A stretch of DNA of 64,000 nt from positions 1 to 64,000 of the forward strand of contig JADNYV010000194.1 in NCBI GenBank assembly GCA_015501055.1, in the 5' to 3' direction. The notes under the pieces were generated by a model. The model was given only the letters and a program-made list of their open reading frames with translations. It searched no databases and was not told where the DNA came from. Each line of letters begins with the position of its first letter. Positions within the stretch are counted from its first letter, which is position 1. This document shows positions 12,240 through 22,685 of this stretch, piece after piece. Position numbers and translations under genes: made by a program. The DNA is from Mucidula mucida (lineage: Eukaryota > Basidiomycota > Agaricomycetes > Agaricales > Physalacriaceae).

Positions 12240-13511
12240 TTGGCCGTCACCAATCTTGGCAAAACAAGTATCTTTTTGGGGCTAGATTGGCTATAATATT
12301 ACAACCCCACAATCAACTGGACGGAATCCACATTGACTTTTGATCAATGCCCAGACCATTGCGGCTATCTACCTGAGTATGACTCACCAGAAAATGAAGG
12401 AGAAGATGTAGAAGAGAAGCTGAAAGAGGGAGAGCGGTTGTTCTGGATGAACTGGGACAACTATCGCAAAAGCGGTGAAAAGCTGAGATCACAACAGCCT
12501 TCATTCGCCGCTGCACCTTACATTGAGGAATTTTCCAATGTATTCAGCAAGGCGGACTTTAACAAGCTACCGGAGCGAAGACCCTGGGATCATGTAATAG
12601 AACTTACGCCTGATTCTAAACCAATTGACTGCAAGGTCTATCCCCTTAGTCCATTTAAGCAGAAGGCGTTAGACGAGTTTTTGGAGGAAAACATATGGAC
12701 AGGACATATACGGCCATCAATTTCACCTATGGCGTTGCCATTCTTCTTTGTTTGGAAGAAGGACAGAAGCCTTTGGCCAGTACAGGATTATCAGAAGCTG
12801 AACGACATAACAATCAAGAACCAATATCCCTTGCCATTGATCCAGGAGCTTATCAACAAGTTAAAGGGAGCAACATGGTTTACAAAGATGGATGTCCGAT
12901 GGGGTTACAACAACATCCAAATCAAAGAAGGTGACGAATGAAAGGCAGCGTTTTGAACAAACTGAGGCCTGTTTGAGCCCTCAGTCATGTTCTTTGGACT
13001 TACAAACTCGCCGGCCACCTTCCAATTGTTCATGAATCACATTCTGAAGGAGTTGATTGACGAAGGACATGTTATAGTATACTTAGACGATATACTTATC
13101 TTTACGAACATGTTGGAAGAACATAGGCACATCATACAATGAGTACTAGAAATATTACGAGTAAATAGGTTGTATTTAAAGCCCGAGAAATGTAGTTTTG
13201 AAGCATACAAAGTAGACTACTTAGGGGTGATTGTTGGAGGAGGAGAAGTGAAGATGGATCCGGCAAAAGTGGCCGTAGTGAAGGAATGGAGGGAGCCAAC
13301 AAAGAAGAAGGAAGTACAGTTGTTCCTGGGCTTCTGCAACTTCTACCAATGTTTCATTCGGGGATTTGCAGGAGTAGCAAAGCCGTTGACATTGCTAACC
13401 GGAAAGGGTGAATGGGTTTGGGGAGAGGAACAGCATGAGGCGTTTGAGGAGTTGAAAGAGGTAGGAGCAGGTCTAGCTCAATATAGTGCAGGGGAATACC
13501 AAATAGTGTAG
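12240..13511 (+). pseudogene. Gypsy pol: protease tail and reverse transcriptase
   Basis: A protease tail of the type LGKTSIFLGLDWL, then NPTINW, is followed by the RT. The RT holds the palm entry DHVIELTPDSKPIDCKVYPL, then the finger motif IRPSISPMALPFFFVWKKD, then QDYQKLNDITIKNQYPLPLI, and F.KMD.RWGYNNI with the first Asp of the catalytic triad. Next are MFFGLTNSPATFQ and YLDDILIF near 13074-13100, which contains the catalytic DD pair. The following LGFCNFYQCFIRGF linker leads towards RNase H, which is missing. Four stops break the frame: TGA at 12939, 12954, 12963 and 13140. Confidence 0.85.
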
Positions 13512-13724
13512 AGACAAAGTTGACAAACTGAGGAATTTACCTAGAAAGGCCATGTATATATATAAAGAGTCTGTGGCTGTGTAAATAATAGAATGGCTCA
13601 AAGTTGAACAAGAGGCAGTGTAAATTGTGTTATGGGGTGGTGGACAGGTGACAAGCTATGCTGATGGGCTATACCTGGATCAGCCCTGGGCTAAGGCAGT
13701 GTGGACCGGACCCGGAGCATGTGA
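13512..13724. other. No gene recognised
   Basis: Sequence between the truncated pol and the MITE. A TATATATATAAA box lies near 13555. It was compared by eye with the gypsy 5' flank and shows no convincing LTR match. Confidence 0.3.
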
Positions 13725-13972
13725 TACTGTAGTGTTTCGACCGCAAATTCACATAACGGGTCACGGGGGTCTTTGAAGTGAAGCTATATATACATCATAA
13801 CGGGTCACGGACCACTTTGGTCAGGCACGAGCCTCCAAATAAGGAAATTTCAGGTCCCGCTATAAGCGGAACTGGCCAAAAAAGGCAATTTAAGGGTCTG
13901 TGAAGCTGTTCGCTGTAACTTCAGACCATAATGGGTCACAGGCTGTGAAGTTACGGTTGAAACGCTACAGTA
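13725..13972. mobile_element. Non-autonomous DNA transposon (MITE) of about 248 bp
   Basis: The outer 30 bases are inverted repeats starting TACTGTAG(T/C)GTTTC(G/A)ACC. The left arm begins at 13725 and the right arm ends at 13972. The word CATAA(C/T)GGGTCAC recurs at about 13754, 13796 and 13927, like subterminal transposase sites. The flanks share TGTGA on both sides, a possible target duplication. There is no coding capacity. The mismatches between the arms are mostly C/T or A/G. Confidence 0.65.
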
Positions 13973-13974
13973 TG

Positions 13975-14268
13975 TGATGATGGAAAAGTGTGGTGTTGAC
14001 ACAATGATGAAATGGACCAAGGTGGGGGCAAAGGAATAGAGGTGATTAATGACAATGCCAGCTCGTCCATTGACATCTCAAAAACATGTCCAGCAGCCAT
14101 CATTGCTGACGAGCACACAACATAGTCTATTACAGTGGCTATAGAGTCCCCTTTGAAGAATGTACACCGCTCTGAGGAAGGGGCAAAACAAGAGGTCCCA
14201 TTAAGATACTCCATATAACAATTATGCAGTAGAACAGTCAACCATCTACTACACTTGGTTATAATCAT
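13975..14268 (-). pseudogene. Endonuclease/exonuclease/phosphatase-like domain remnant
   Basis: The minus-strand frame contains EYLNGTSCFAPS, then FFKGDSIATVIDYVVCS, then a downstream LSLITSIPLP.PW. This spacing resembles the segment in endonuclease/exonuclease/phosphatase proteins of basidiomycete transposon debris (LNGT, then T.....G.S.IDYV, then LS....LP.W). The catalytic His and Asp region is not visible, and the MITE ends right at its 3' side. This is a domain guess from motif spacing only. Confidence 0.4.
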
Positions 14269-15099
14269 GTTGCTTCATATCTGTGGCGGGTCCACAGGCC
14301 GTGCAACCATATCTGCAGTGTGGGTGTTTGGATTGCCAGCTAGGATGACATGGAGTTTTATCATCATCATTAATTACTCAGCACGGACCTATGTAGTTTG
14401 CCAGACGCTAGGCTACAATACAAATGTACTGTACTCTTTTCTAACTACCCTTTATCTAACCACAAGCCAATCTCCTGGTAAGACAGTAAAACTGCCTCCC
14501 AGGGTAGAGCTTAAAAGCTTAGCAAAACAAAAGACCAGGATCATGACTTCTCCGGCATAAATTCTGTCTCGGTATACATGGTATGTCTCCTCATGTCCAT
14601 GGAGCTGAACTGATGTGTGCTTGTTTCTGTAAGTATATAATCTTGCTTATAGCTGGTATTGGTGGTTGTTGCAGCAAGCAAAACTGAATTTCTGTTTTTT
14701 GATTTGAACATGCCTGAAACGGCATAGTCCACTCGGAGTTCAAAAGTTCACTGTGTCAAGAGCGGCGATGCATTGTCCAAACCTTAAAAATTGTATGGCG
14801 GGGCGGCGGCTTAGGTGCTCAACAGCCAGTTGCATGCTCTGCAAAGCTTTCTTTACAAGATAGGCAAGAAGGCATACAATCTCCTTATTAGATATGTCGA
14901 CCATAAATATTACAGCCACAAATTTGGCTAGGCTCAATGAGCTCAATGAAGAGAAGGATGTTCAACAATAAGACTGTTTTTGACAGACAAGCCACTATAT
15001 GCATCATGTAGACACTGTGGTACTTTCCGCTGTGTGTTTGGTTTAGGTGTGCCGCTAGACAACTTTTTTTTTAAAATAGTGGTAGTTTCATCATTATTA
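14269..15099. other. AT-rich decayed sequence
   Basis: Short frames on both strands (14255-14560 plus; 14541-14732 and 14740-14946 minus) show no placeable motif. Confidence 0.3.
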
Positions 15100-15290
15100 T
15101 AAAGCATAAAAGCAAGAAGAAGACATTTCATTGCACCAAAGAAAACTCTTTAGAAGATAGGTAGCATCACAGACATTGCCTAAAACATTTAATGCAGTAA
15201 ATACCTTCAGGCAATGTTTGTGATGCTACCTATCTTCCAAAGAGTTTTCTTCGGCGCAATGAAATGTCTTCTTCTCGCTTTTATACTTTA
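15100..15290. repeat. Hairpin-forming inverted repeat
   Basis: The left arm 15100-15184 and right arm 15210-15290 are near-perfect inverted copies around a 25-base loop. Several arm differences are C/T: for example the right arm reads TTCGGCGC and CTCGC where the complement of the left arm has TTTGGTGC and CTTGC. No protein is encoded. Confidence 0.75.
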
Positions 15291-15389
15291 CATCCAGTCT
15301 TGCCCTCAATGTCAGCTCAAGAAAGATCTCCTGCCGCTCGGTCCTTGTCTGCACATACAACTCACACAGAAGCTGTATTGTTTTCAGAC

Positions 15390-16130
15390 ATCTGGAAGGA
15401 TAATTTGAATCCAATTCCAATCCAATCTCAGTCATGGCTGCATTGCCATCCCTACCAGCATTACAGGAAGCGGTAGCCTCCTCCCTCCCTTTTATGCCTG
15501 GCAGTCATATGAACAAATTGTGTTGACATCACTGGCACTGCTTAGAGGGAACGCAAAACTGCAGTTGCCAATGTTTAACAACTGCCGACAAGGCAACCTG
15601 AGAGGCGACCCATCCACAAGCTTATCAAGATTGAGACTATCAACAAACACAATAATTATCTCAGTATCAAAAAGCCACAATGATTCAATGTGGTGGGTAA
15701 CAGTTAGGAAGTCCAACAGCTCTCGGGTGTTCTCGTCATGCAAATTCATCTCACAAGCAATGTCCAACTTTATCAAATTTCTGCATGAGAGGAGGGGCAA
15801 CATGAAGCATCAATGTGTCGTGATAGTCGAGGGTAAGTTTCGACAGAGCAGGAATTGCTAATGCACCAATAAACTCTTTGCTACAACTGGCGGCATCTTT
15901 GTCCTCAGTAATGCTTAGACAGCGAAGCTTCGGAAGCGAAATGACATCCTGCATGGAATGGTGAGTTTCAGAACGGGCCAAGACATTAAGCTCTGTCAAC
16001 TCCGTCATGGTACACAAATAACTCAAAGCATCCACGTCAAAGGCAGGAAATTGCATGACAGAGGTAAGTTGAGACCAAGGAAGCGAGACATATTCAAAGA
16101 TGCGCCACAATTCACTGAGCAGTACTTCAA
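15390..16130 (-). pseudogene. Decayed F-box protein gene (copy 3, C-terminal part)
   Basis: Two minus frames give WRIFEYVSLPWSQLTSVMQF, comparable to VSLPWSQLTTFRDF in the 20852 gene. They continue with a leucine-rich stretch LPKLRCLSITEDKDAAS and end with KLVDGSPLRLPCRQLLNIGN, the same tail as copies 1 and 2. The F-box itself is absent. Confidence 0.6.
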
Positions 16131-16245
16131 ACGTTTGAAGGAGAGGTAATCAAGACACATCAAGGAGAAACCACGCGGATGCAAGCCTGTACGTAGTATC
16201 CACTCTATTTCTGAACCAACGGAGACATGGTCCAGGACTCATCCT

Positions 16246-16590
16246 TGGAATAATCTATTTGGGAACCCCGGTTCGTCATGTTTGTGACATGAACCCTCCG
16301 GCCCGATTCCCCGACCCAAGTCCTCTTCAAACCGCGGTAGGGCACTATAGCCTCATTCCCATCTTTAAAGCATCCATCTGTGGCAGCTGTCAACAGAGGA
16401 ATATGTGGTGCTGTTTAGTAGATCATGTTATCATGTGTTATGATGTCTAAATTCATTTGTTGGCTCAGCATATATGTTTTGCAATGAAAGGGGGCCCAAT
16501 TCTGCCGGGAGAGCACCCGTTTACGCCACATCATTTCTTAGGGTTCATGTCACAAACGTGACGAACCGGGGTTCCCAAATAGATTATTCC
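16246..16590. mobile_element. MITE with about 50-bp terminal inverted repeats and 8-bp target duplication
   Basis: The termini run 16247-16297 and 16540-16590. They are inverted copies starting GGAATAATCTATTTGGGAAC and differ by a single C/T. CTCATCCT is present at 16238-16245 and again at 16591-16598, an 8-bp duplication typical of hAT-type insertion. The left copy is followed by one extra T. There is no transposase. It lies about 250 bp outside the left boundary of the large inverted duplication. Confidence 0.85.
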
Positions 16591-16865
16591 CTCATCCTCT
16601 TAAATACTTTTGACTACTGTTACACCCAATCCTTTTTCTGGATGTTCTTAGACTTCATGTAATTGAACCGACCTGGACGCGTTAATGCTGGACGCGCCTT
16701 GGACCAGTGGCGCGCGACAAGACTTCTCTCTTCATTCGCAGTCTGAGCGTACTACTATGACGCGGTCCTCCACGAAATGGAATCCGTCAACTTCAAGTTC
16801 GCGCACGCCACCCTTGAGAAAGGCTTTCCATCCACCTTCTCCTTGCATTCCAAACCCTCGTTCAA

Positions 16866-19800
16866 TTATAGAATATCAGTAACACCACGCCTCGACGAAA
16901 TCACACCGACAACTTTACTCTCAAACTCCAACAACGTTCCACCCCTCGTCGCCACCAAATCGTACTCCTCCACATCCAGCCCCAACAAAGAAGCGACATT
17001 AACGGAAGCGAGCGCCAACGTATCCGCGCCCGACAGTTCCCCGTCCATCTCCAACGCAGCCTAATGAACATTAGTTTCCACCAACGATACCTCGGAGAGG
17101 GAGCTTACCCAGGAAGCATCAAATCGGGCGTTTCGTGCAAAGCTTTGCGAAGGACCTCGAGGGAGGGGATCGATCCCAATCGCGACCGACACGTTATGCT
17201 TGAGCAGAACACCGAGTGTCGTGTCTTCAGTAAGAGGAGGTCCTGCAAGTCTAAATGAGGAACGCAGATGTGAGCCTACAGTACGAGAGCGAGCAACCAT
17301 ACTTACATGCGTCGCGCTTGCCAATCCGTCGGGAAGGGGCGCGAGTTGCCTACGATCACGCCGACGCCAGCAACAGCAATTTCCGCAGCAATTAGGTGAC
17401 TTTCAGCTGCCCCGACAAAAGTCATCTTGATGGTAGTTCCAGTACGCGCCTCAATCTCGGCTTTCAGAGCAAGCATTGACGCCATGATATCCGCGTTGTG
17501 CACGTATAACACCAACGGCATTTCACCCTATGAGATATTGAATATCTGGAGTAAAAAGTAGAAACCCAGCCACTGACCTCCACGATACGCTTGAACTGTT
17601 CCCCGATATCGCCGTGTGACGCGCCAGACAAAAGTCGCCTCAGCGTCCCTATCATAGTACTGATACTATGGGAAGCCGACATCGACAACGTCACGTGCAA
17701 ACCCGATACATCCTTGATCATCGCGCCACGCTCCAGCTTATGTTTCGCGCCCGTTGAGAACGCTGTAGCTAGGCCAGAGAAGAACCCATGCGTCTCGGAG
17801 GAGATCTGTGGGGAGACCACTGCAGACGTGACACCGGATCGATAGGCCAACCTTTAGAGTGTGAGTACAGTGACATTTCGAAATTGAGAAGAGCGGACGT
17901 ACAGCATATCGCGGGATTGAAATTTGAGTCCATCAACAGCACGTATGACCGTTTCTTCACCGACGATTGACGGCACTTCTCCAGCCAAAAGGTCGAAACC
18001 AACGCCATCCGTCGTACTGGCTTCAAATTGAAGATCGTTGAGACCAATATCCGTCCCGACACTGACAAGACCCGGACTGCCAAAGAGTATTAGCTATGGC
18101 CCCCTCACCAAAAAAACCACTGACGCAATCGAGCCACCCTCTAAATCAATCCTCGTTGCACCCGCAAATGCCTTTGTCTCTAAGCAGATGTACTGCGGCC
18201 CATAACACACCATCCTCCCATTCTCGACACGTACCACACCATGATCAAGACCATCTCGTGCAAGATACGCCTCTACTACTTTTCCCGCACGCTGCACATA
18301 TACGCTTTTTACGTTCTCGAACACCACCGCTCCCGAGATGGTGGCTTTGGGGTCCAGCGGCTGTGTACCGTCGTACTCGATCGCCTCTTGTGCTTCCGTA
18401 TCGAAACTGGGTGTGAGCGGGACCTTCTGAGAAGAAAAGGGTTTTGTTTTCAGGTAAGGTTTCTCCAGTTGAGGGATGCCATCGATAAACACTTGCTTCG
18501 GGGCTGCTCCAAGGGCTAGTGGATGACTATCCCAGACGACGACGTCTAGGCAGTGGGATTAGACTCATATTACAGGGGAAAACCTGTTGATCTTACCAGC
18601 ATCGTGTCCTATGAAGTCGATTAGACTTCATGTATGTATCATTAGCATTTTCCTAACCTTTCACAAGAGAGCCAACCCGATGAGCCATTCCCATTATCCT
18701 CGCCGGCGTCGTTATCACGCTAGAAAGAGCGATATGTGCAGGAAGACCGTAGTAATGCGCTTGCTGCGCCTCATGTAGAAGGTATCTTGAGTTGACCAGG
18801 GGGTGATCGGTCTGTCGTTTAATACCTTAGAAAGAGTAGGCATTCTGAAGCGAATTCAAGCATACCTTCATGACGACGTCAATGCCTGCATCTGCTAGTA
18901 TACGAGGTGCATACTCAGAGTGGCGATAGCTCTCCCGCTTGTATCGACCGATTATAGCGAATATGGCTGAGGCGGGGGTAGTTCCTAGAGAGCAACCTGT
19001 TGATAAGCCTGGAGATAGAATAAAGCCACATACCATACGCCTTTTTGAGCGCTTCAGGAATAAGATAACTTTCATGGGCGTGATGGAAAGCGGCGATGGA
19101 AAACTTGAATTCATTTGTTAGCTGTAAGACACATCAGAGGCATAGAAGACAACGTTAAGAGTATGGCGTACGCGAACCATGCCATCGATATCGACTGCCT
19201 CGTAACAGTGATTGTGTACCTGTGGTAATATTAACTCACGCTCTGAACATATAAACCAAGGCTACCTTTACGCGTCCGCGAAGTACGTCGACCAATGCCT
19301 CCCACGCGAGGTCGTCAGGGAATTCACCGAGACCGGTCCACTGGCCAGCTAGCGCTTTGTCACAATATACATCTTGTTTCTCTTTGAGAATCCGAGCAGT
19401 GTTATACCTGGAGGGAGGTTAGTCAAAATAGGGTGATACAATAGGACCATACGCCGTTCGGAAGTCCCATACGGTGTCCATGCGAGTGCCGCCATAGACT
19501 CTAGCTGTACAAGAGACTCAGAAGTTGTTGTGCAAGAAAAACATCCTTACAAACCAGGATTTTCACCACAAGCGTGCCTACGCCCGGTTAGTTGTATATA
19601 GCGATGATAACGGAAACACGCACTTCATCTGCCGCCATCTAGGAGGGTCATATTCAGAGCCATTCAAATGGAACGGCGGTTCGAGGAGCATTGAAGATGA
19701 TGACTTTTCTGCTGTGGGTCGAGGTTTAATGACGAAAGCTTGTCCGCCTTGTATTGCCGTCAGGTATATAAGACGAACAAGACCGAAAAGAGGCATACCG

Positions 19801-20444
19801 ATAGCATTCGCTGAGCCAGGCAGCACAAGGGCGGTCGTAAGCCCGCCAGCGATAGCAAGCCGATAAGATTCATCGTGAGTGTTAAGTGCGTCTAGACTAC
19901 GCAACCATGGCTGAACGCTGGCCTTGAGAGAATTTACGTCTATCGCGCCCGTAAGGCCTGGTGAAGCTCCGACTCCCATGTGAGAGTGCAGGTCGACAAT
20001 GCTGCTGTTGGCTTAGGAAGGTAGATGGAAATGGTACGAAAAGACACACCCAGGTGATACCCAGGCTCCCTCTACGTCAACGACGTTCAGCTCGTCGCCA
20101 TATGCCCCAGCGTCGACGCTTCCGACGGCCTTGATGATTCCTCCGTCGATTAATAGGTCACCTTGGACAACTTCCAATCCTGCATCTCGCCCAGTCCACA
20201 ATGTCGCGTTTTTTAACAGGGTAGGGCGCGTCCCCGGCACAAATCTATCAGACTGCTCTCTGGCGCTGAATCCAGGAGGTGGGGAGGGTATCGAGTGCAA
20301 TTTCTGGCACTTGGATATGGTTTCCTCGGCATGTAAAGGTAGTAGTGGTACGGCTGGGTCGTCCTGAGAAATGCGGTAAAATGTCAAGATAGACAGACAG
20401 CCGCAGAGCAATAGCAGCGCTGTACATCGCCGAAGACGGTCCAT
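16866..20444 (-). CDS. Membrane-anchored CE9-type amidohydrolase, copy A
   Basis: A multi-exon gene (about 17 exons, roughly 930 residues) of the amidohydrolase superfamily that fungal annotations call carbohydrate esterase family 9. The N-terminus MDRLRRCTALLLLCGCLSIL is a signal anchor. It is followed by the composite beta-domain (LKNATLWTGRDAGLEV), the metal motif IVDLHSH (HxH), GGLTTALVLPGSANAIG, GGQAFVIK, then CYEAVD, a FHHAHE motif, DVVMK with TDHP, and DVVVWDSHPLALG. A second half follows, with NARFDASW and the last exon ending RRGVTDIL. Splice sites are conserved with copy B and no internal stop was found. Substrate unknown. It shares a divergent 0.4 kb upstream region with the F-box gene. 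An upstream exon (about 20608-20711) is possible but would need a long intron. Confidence 0.82.
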
Positions 20445-20851
20445 GGTCGTTGTCTCCAGTCAACCGATAGCGGTGCCTGTTCGCGCCATCGCACGGTCAT
20501 ATGCAGGGTGCCACCACCGATAAGAGATAGGCAGCCGGCTCGTCGTTGCCGTCGTCGTTGTCGGCGGGGACGTTTTGGTGCTCATGAAAGAAAGAGGCAG
20601 ACCGAGTACCCAAAGCTGCCATTCTAACGGAGGGCCGGGCCGACGTTCCGCATCTTGAGCTGCCACTTTCTTCGCGCCACTTGCGTCTCCATCTATAGAA
20701 CGCGAGCTCATTACGCGTCTTTATTCTGCAGTCTTTGTCATCTTTCTCTCTAGGACGTTGACTTCCTATTATACGCATAAGAGGTAACAACGCCCAATTT
20801 TGCCGAACGCAGGCTAACATCCAATCTAGAGCCCAAAATGCCAGATATCCC
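20445..20851. promoter_or_regulatory. Shared divergent upstream region between CE9 (minus) and F-box (plus)
   Basis: The two genes are head-to-head with about 0.4 kb between start codons. The region is duplicated in arm B (30823-31241) with near identity apart from a short GGCAAC expansion. Open frames on the minus strand here could be 5' leader or an extra CE9 exon. No TATA box is obvious. Confidence 0.45.
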
Positions 20852-22483
20852 ATGCCCAACGTGACGTTCCTCTCTCTCCATCCCAAGAATCCCCTTCAGA
20901 AGCGGACCACCCGTGTCGCCGAGCTCCTTCGCCAGAATCACCCACCTCTGGACGTAGAGCTCGCTGACTTCCGCCTCGTCGTCGATAAATCCCCTGAAAT
21001 ACTTCAGGACCTGGACGAAAAGATTGCGCAGGCAAGGGAAACATTAGACTATCTTCTCCAAGCGCGCAAGCAGGCAGAATCGCATCTCGCTGACGCGAAT
21101 TGCCTTCTCCATCCCATCCGCCGTCTCCCAAACGAGATTATTTCGGAAATCTTCTTTCATTGTGTGCCAAATTGGCATACACGTCTCTCATTCTCCTCGG
21201 AGTTTACGCTTGATCCCCGTACGGCGCCTTGGACGCTGACCACCGTGACTCGTCGATGGCGAGATATCGCACTGTCATTGCCACAGCTGTGGACGTACAT
21301 CCGGTTTGATCTCGCAGAGTATAGCAAGTACCTAACTCGCCAAACTGTGTACAGGACAACACTCTTCATTGAACGCTCTAAAGGCTATCCCTTATGCGTA
21401 TATATCACCAGCTCTAACGCAGACCTCACAGCCATTCCGGCATTTGCAACTCTAGAAGTCTCGATACCGCGTTGGAAGGTCCTTTCCATCGCACTACCCA
21501 TTGTCAGCCTTCTCCCAAGGAAACATATTCTCCAGCCTCAAACAACTCATTATTTTCTCCGCCCAGCCAAATTTAAACGCCAATTTGGATATATTCGAGG
21601 CCATGAAAGTGCCTTCCCTTCGCGTGCTCGAGACACGGAGCAGTGTTCGATGGCGCGTGTTCCATCAGGTCTCCCTTCCATGGTCTCAACTGACCACTTT
21701 CCGTGATTTCTCCGCATTCGACCAAGACGGGCTCGACTTCCTCCAGCAGTCCACAAACCTGACGGACCTCGGCGTTACCTTGGGGAGGCCTGTAGGTCAT
21801 TCGGTGGCGCTGTCGTCCGCCTCCCGAATGTTTTTCGATTCGAGATTACGGAAGATGCAGGTGCTGCACCTAGGTCCTTGGAGGAGGTCTTCAAAACTCT
21901 TGAATTACCGTCCCTATCCGAGCTTTCTCTTTCTTTCTCTCTCAAAGACGGAGTAAACTTCTTCCCCGATTTATTCGTGGGTGGGTGCAAAAGATTGGTC
22001 AAATTACATATCAATTTGGGCCTGGCGCTAAATGCAGACAATTCTTCCAATCTGCTACGATTTCTGTCGTGCACTCCGTGCGTTCAGGACCTCTGTCTTG
22101 ATGACAGGCTGTCCGTCGAGTTCATTGTGGGACTGACACTCACTTCCGTCTCCAAAAGGCTTCCACACCTTCGCATATTTGACTTCGGTGCCTGTTATCG
22201 GACTGTCGACCTAATCGATGACACTCCTGTGATTTACGACATGCTACAATCCAGATACACGCAGCTCGAGGAGGGCGACAAACCAGAGGACACGCAATTC
22301 GGCAGTATGGTGGACGTGACGATGGACTCACGCTCCTCGACGTCTCACGTGGAACAGCCTGGTCTTTGCTTGGAGCGAGTACGTGTTCCCCGATGGTTGT
22401 TCTTCAAAGAGGATCAACGATGGAAGGACATCTGTGGCGCAATCAAGGTAGAATGCGGTATCGTCATGAAGGATGCCAAGTAA
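20852..22483 (+). pseudogene. F-box protein, copy A (frameshifted)
   Basis: The N-terminal third is nearly identical to the intact copy B. It has a coiled segment (EILQDLDEKIAQARETLDYL), an F-box IRRLPNEIISEIFFHC near residue 95, then WTLTTVTRRWRDIALSLPQL. At about 21498 the sequence reads CCCATTGTC where copy B has CCCATATTGTC. This 2-base loss throws the frame. The downstream parts continue in two other frames (21501-21956 and 21878-22483) with the leucine-rich tail, and a second frame change near 21780-21880. Unless unusual introns restore it, this copy is dead. Confidence 0.75.
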
Positions 22484-22685
22484 ATTGCCTCGTGGATGAG
22501 TGAATCGAGGTAGTTAATCCTGGACCATGAACAGACATTTGTTACCATACAATTCTCTCCATTCATTCTTACATGTCCGTATACTACATGAAGGACACTA
22601 CAGTGTGCAAGACTTTGATCACTCGATACTAAACAGTTACTCGTGTCATCGATACATGTTTCGGCAACGCTCGTTCGTACCATTC

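Larger units (their letters stand above)
11150..13511 (+). mobile_element. Dead Ty3/gypsy LTR-retrotransposon (gag to reverse transcriptase)
   Basis: The order is gag, zinc knuckle, protease remnant, reverse transcriptase, and the start of the linker to RNase H. It then breaks off at 13509-13511. No RNase H core, integrase or paired LTR is seen. Frameshifts near 11215 and around the C run, in-frame stops at 11524, 12939, 12954, 12963 and 13140, and the loss of the protease active-site segment show it is defunct. Gag-pol order with protease before RT, plus the RT motifs, place it in Ty3/gypsy. Confidence 0.85.

Noticed and set aside
18096..18519. Plus-strand open frames antisense to the CE9 gene
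   Set aside because: They mirror the intact CE9 exons on the minus strand and show no independent motif; the same shadows appear on the opposite strand in arm B.
20497..20886. A 129-codon minus frame upstream of CE9 (and its 133-codon mirror at 30788-31189)
   Set aside because: It overlaps the F-box start on the other strand, and its conservation is explained by near identity of the two arms. It could contain a leader exon but is not a separate gene.
20852..22483. Three overlapping plus-strand frames as three separate genes
   Set aside because: Comparison with the single intact frame of arm B shows they are pieces of one frameshifted F-box gene.
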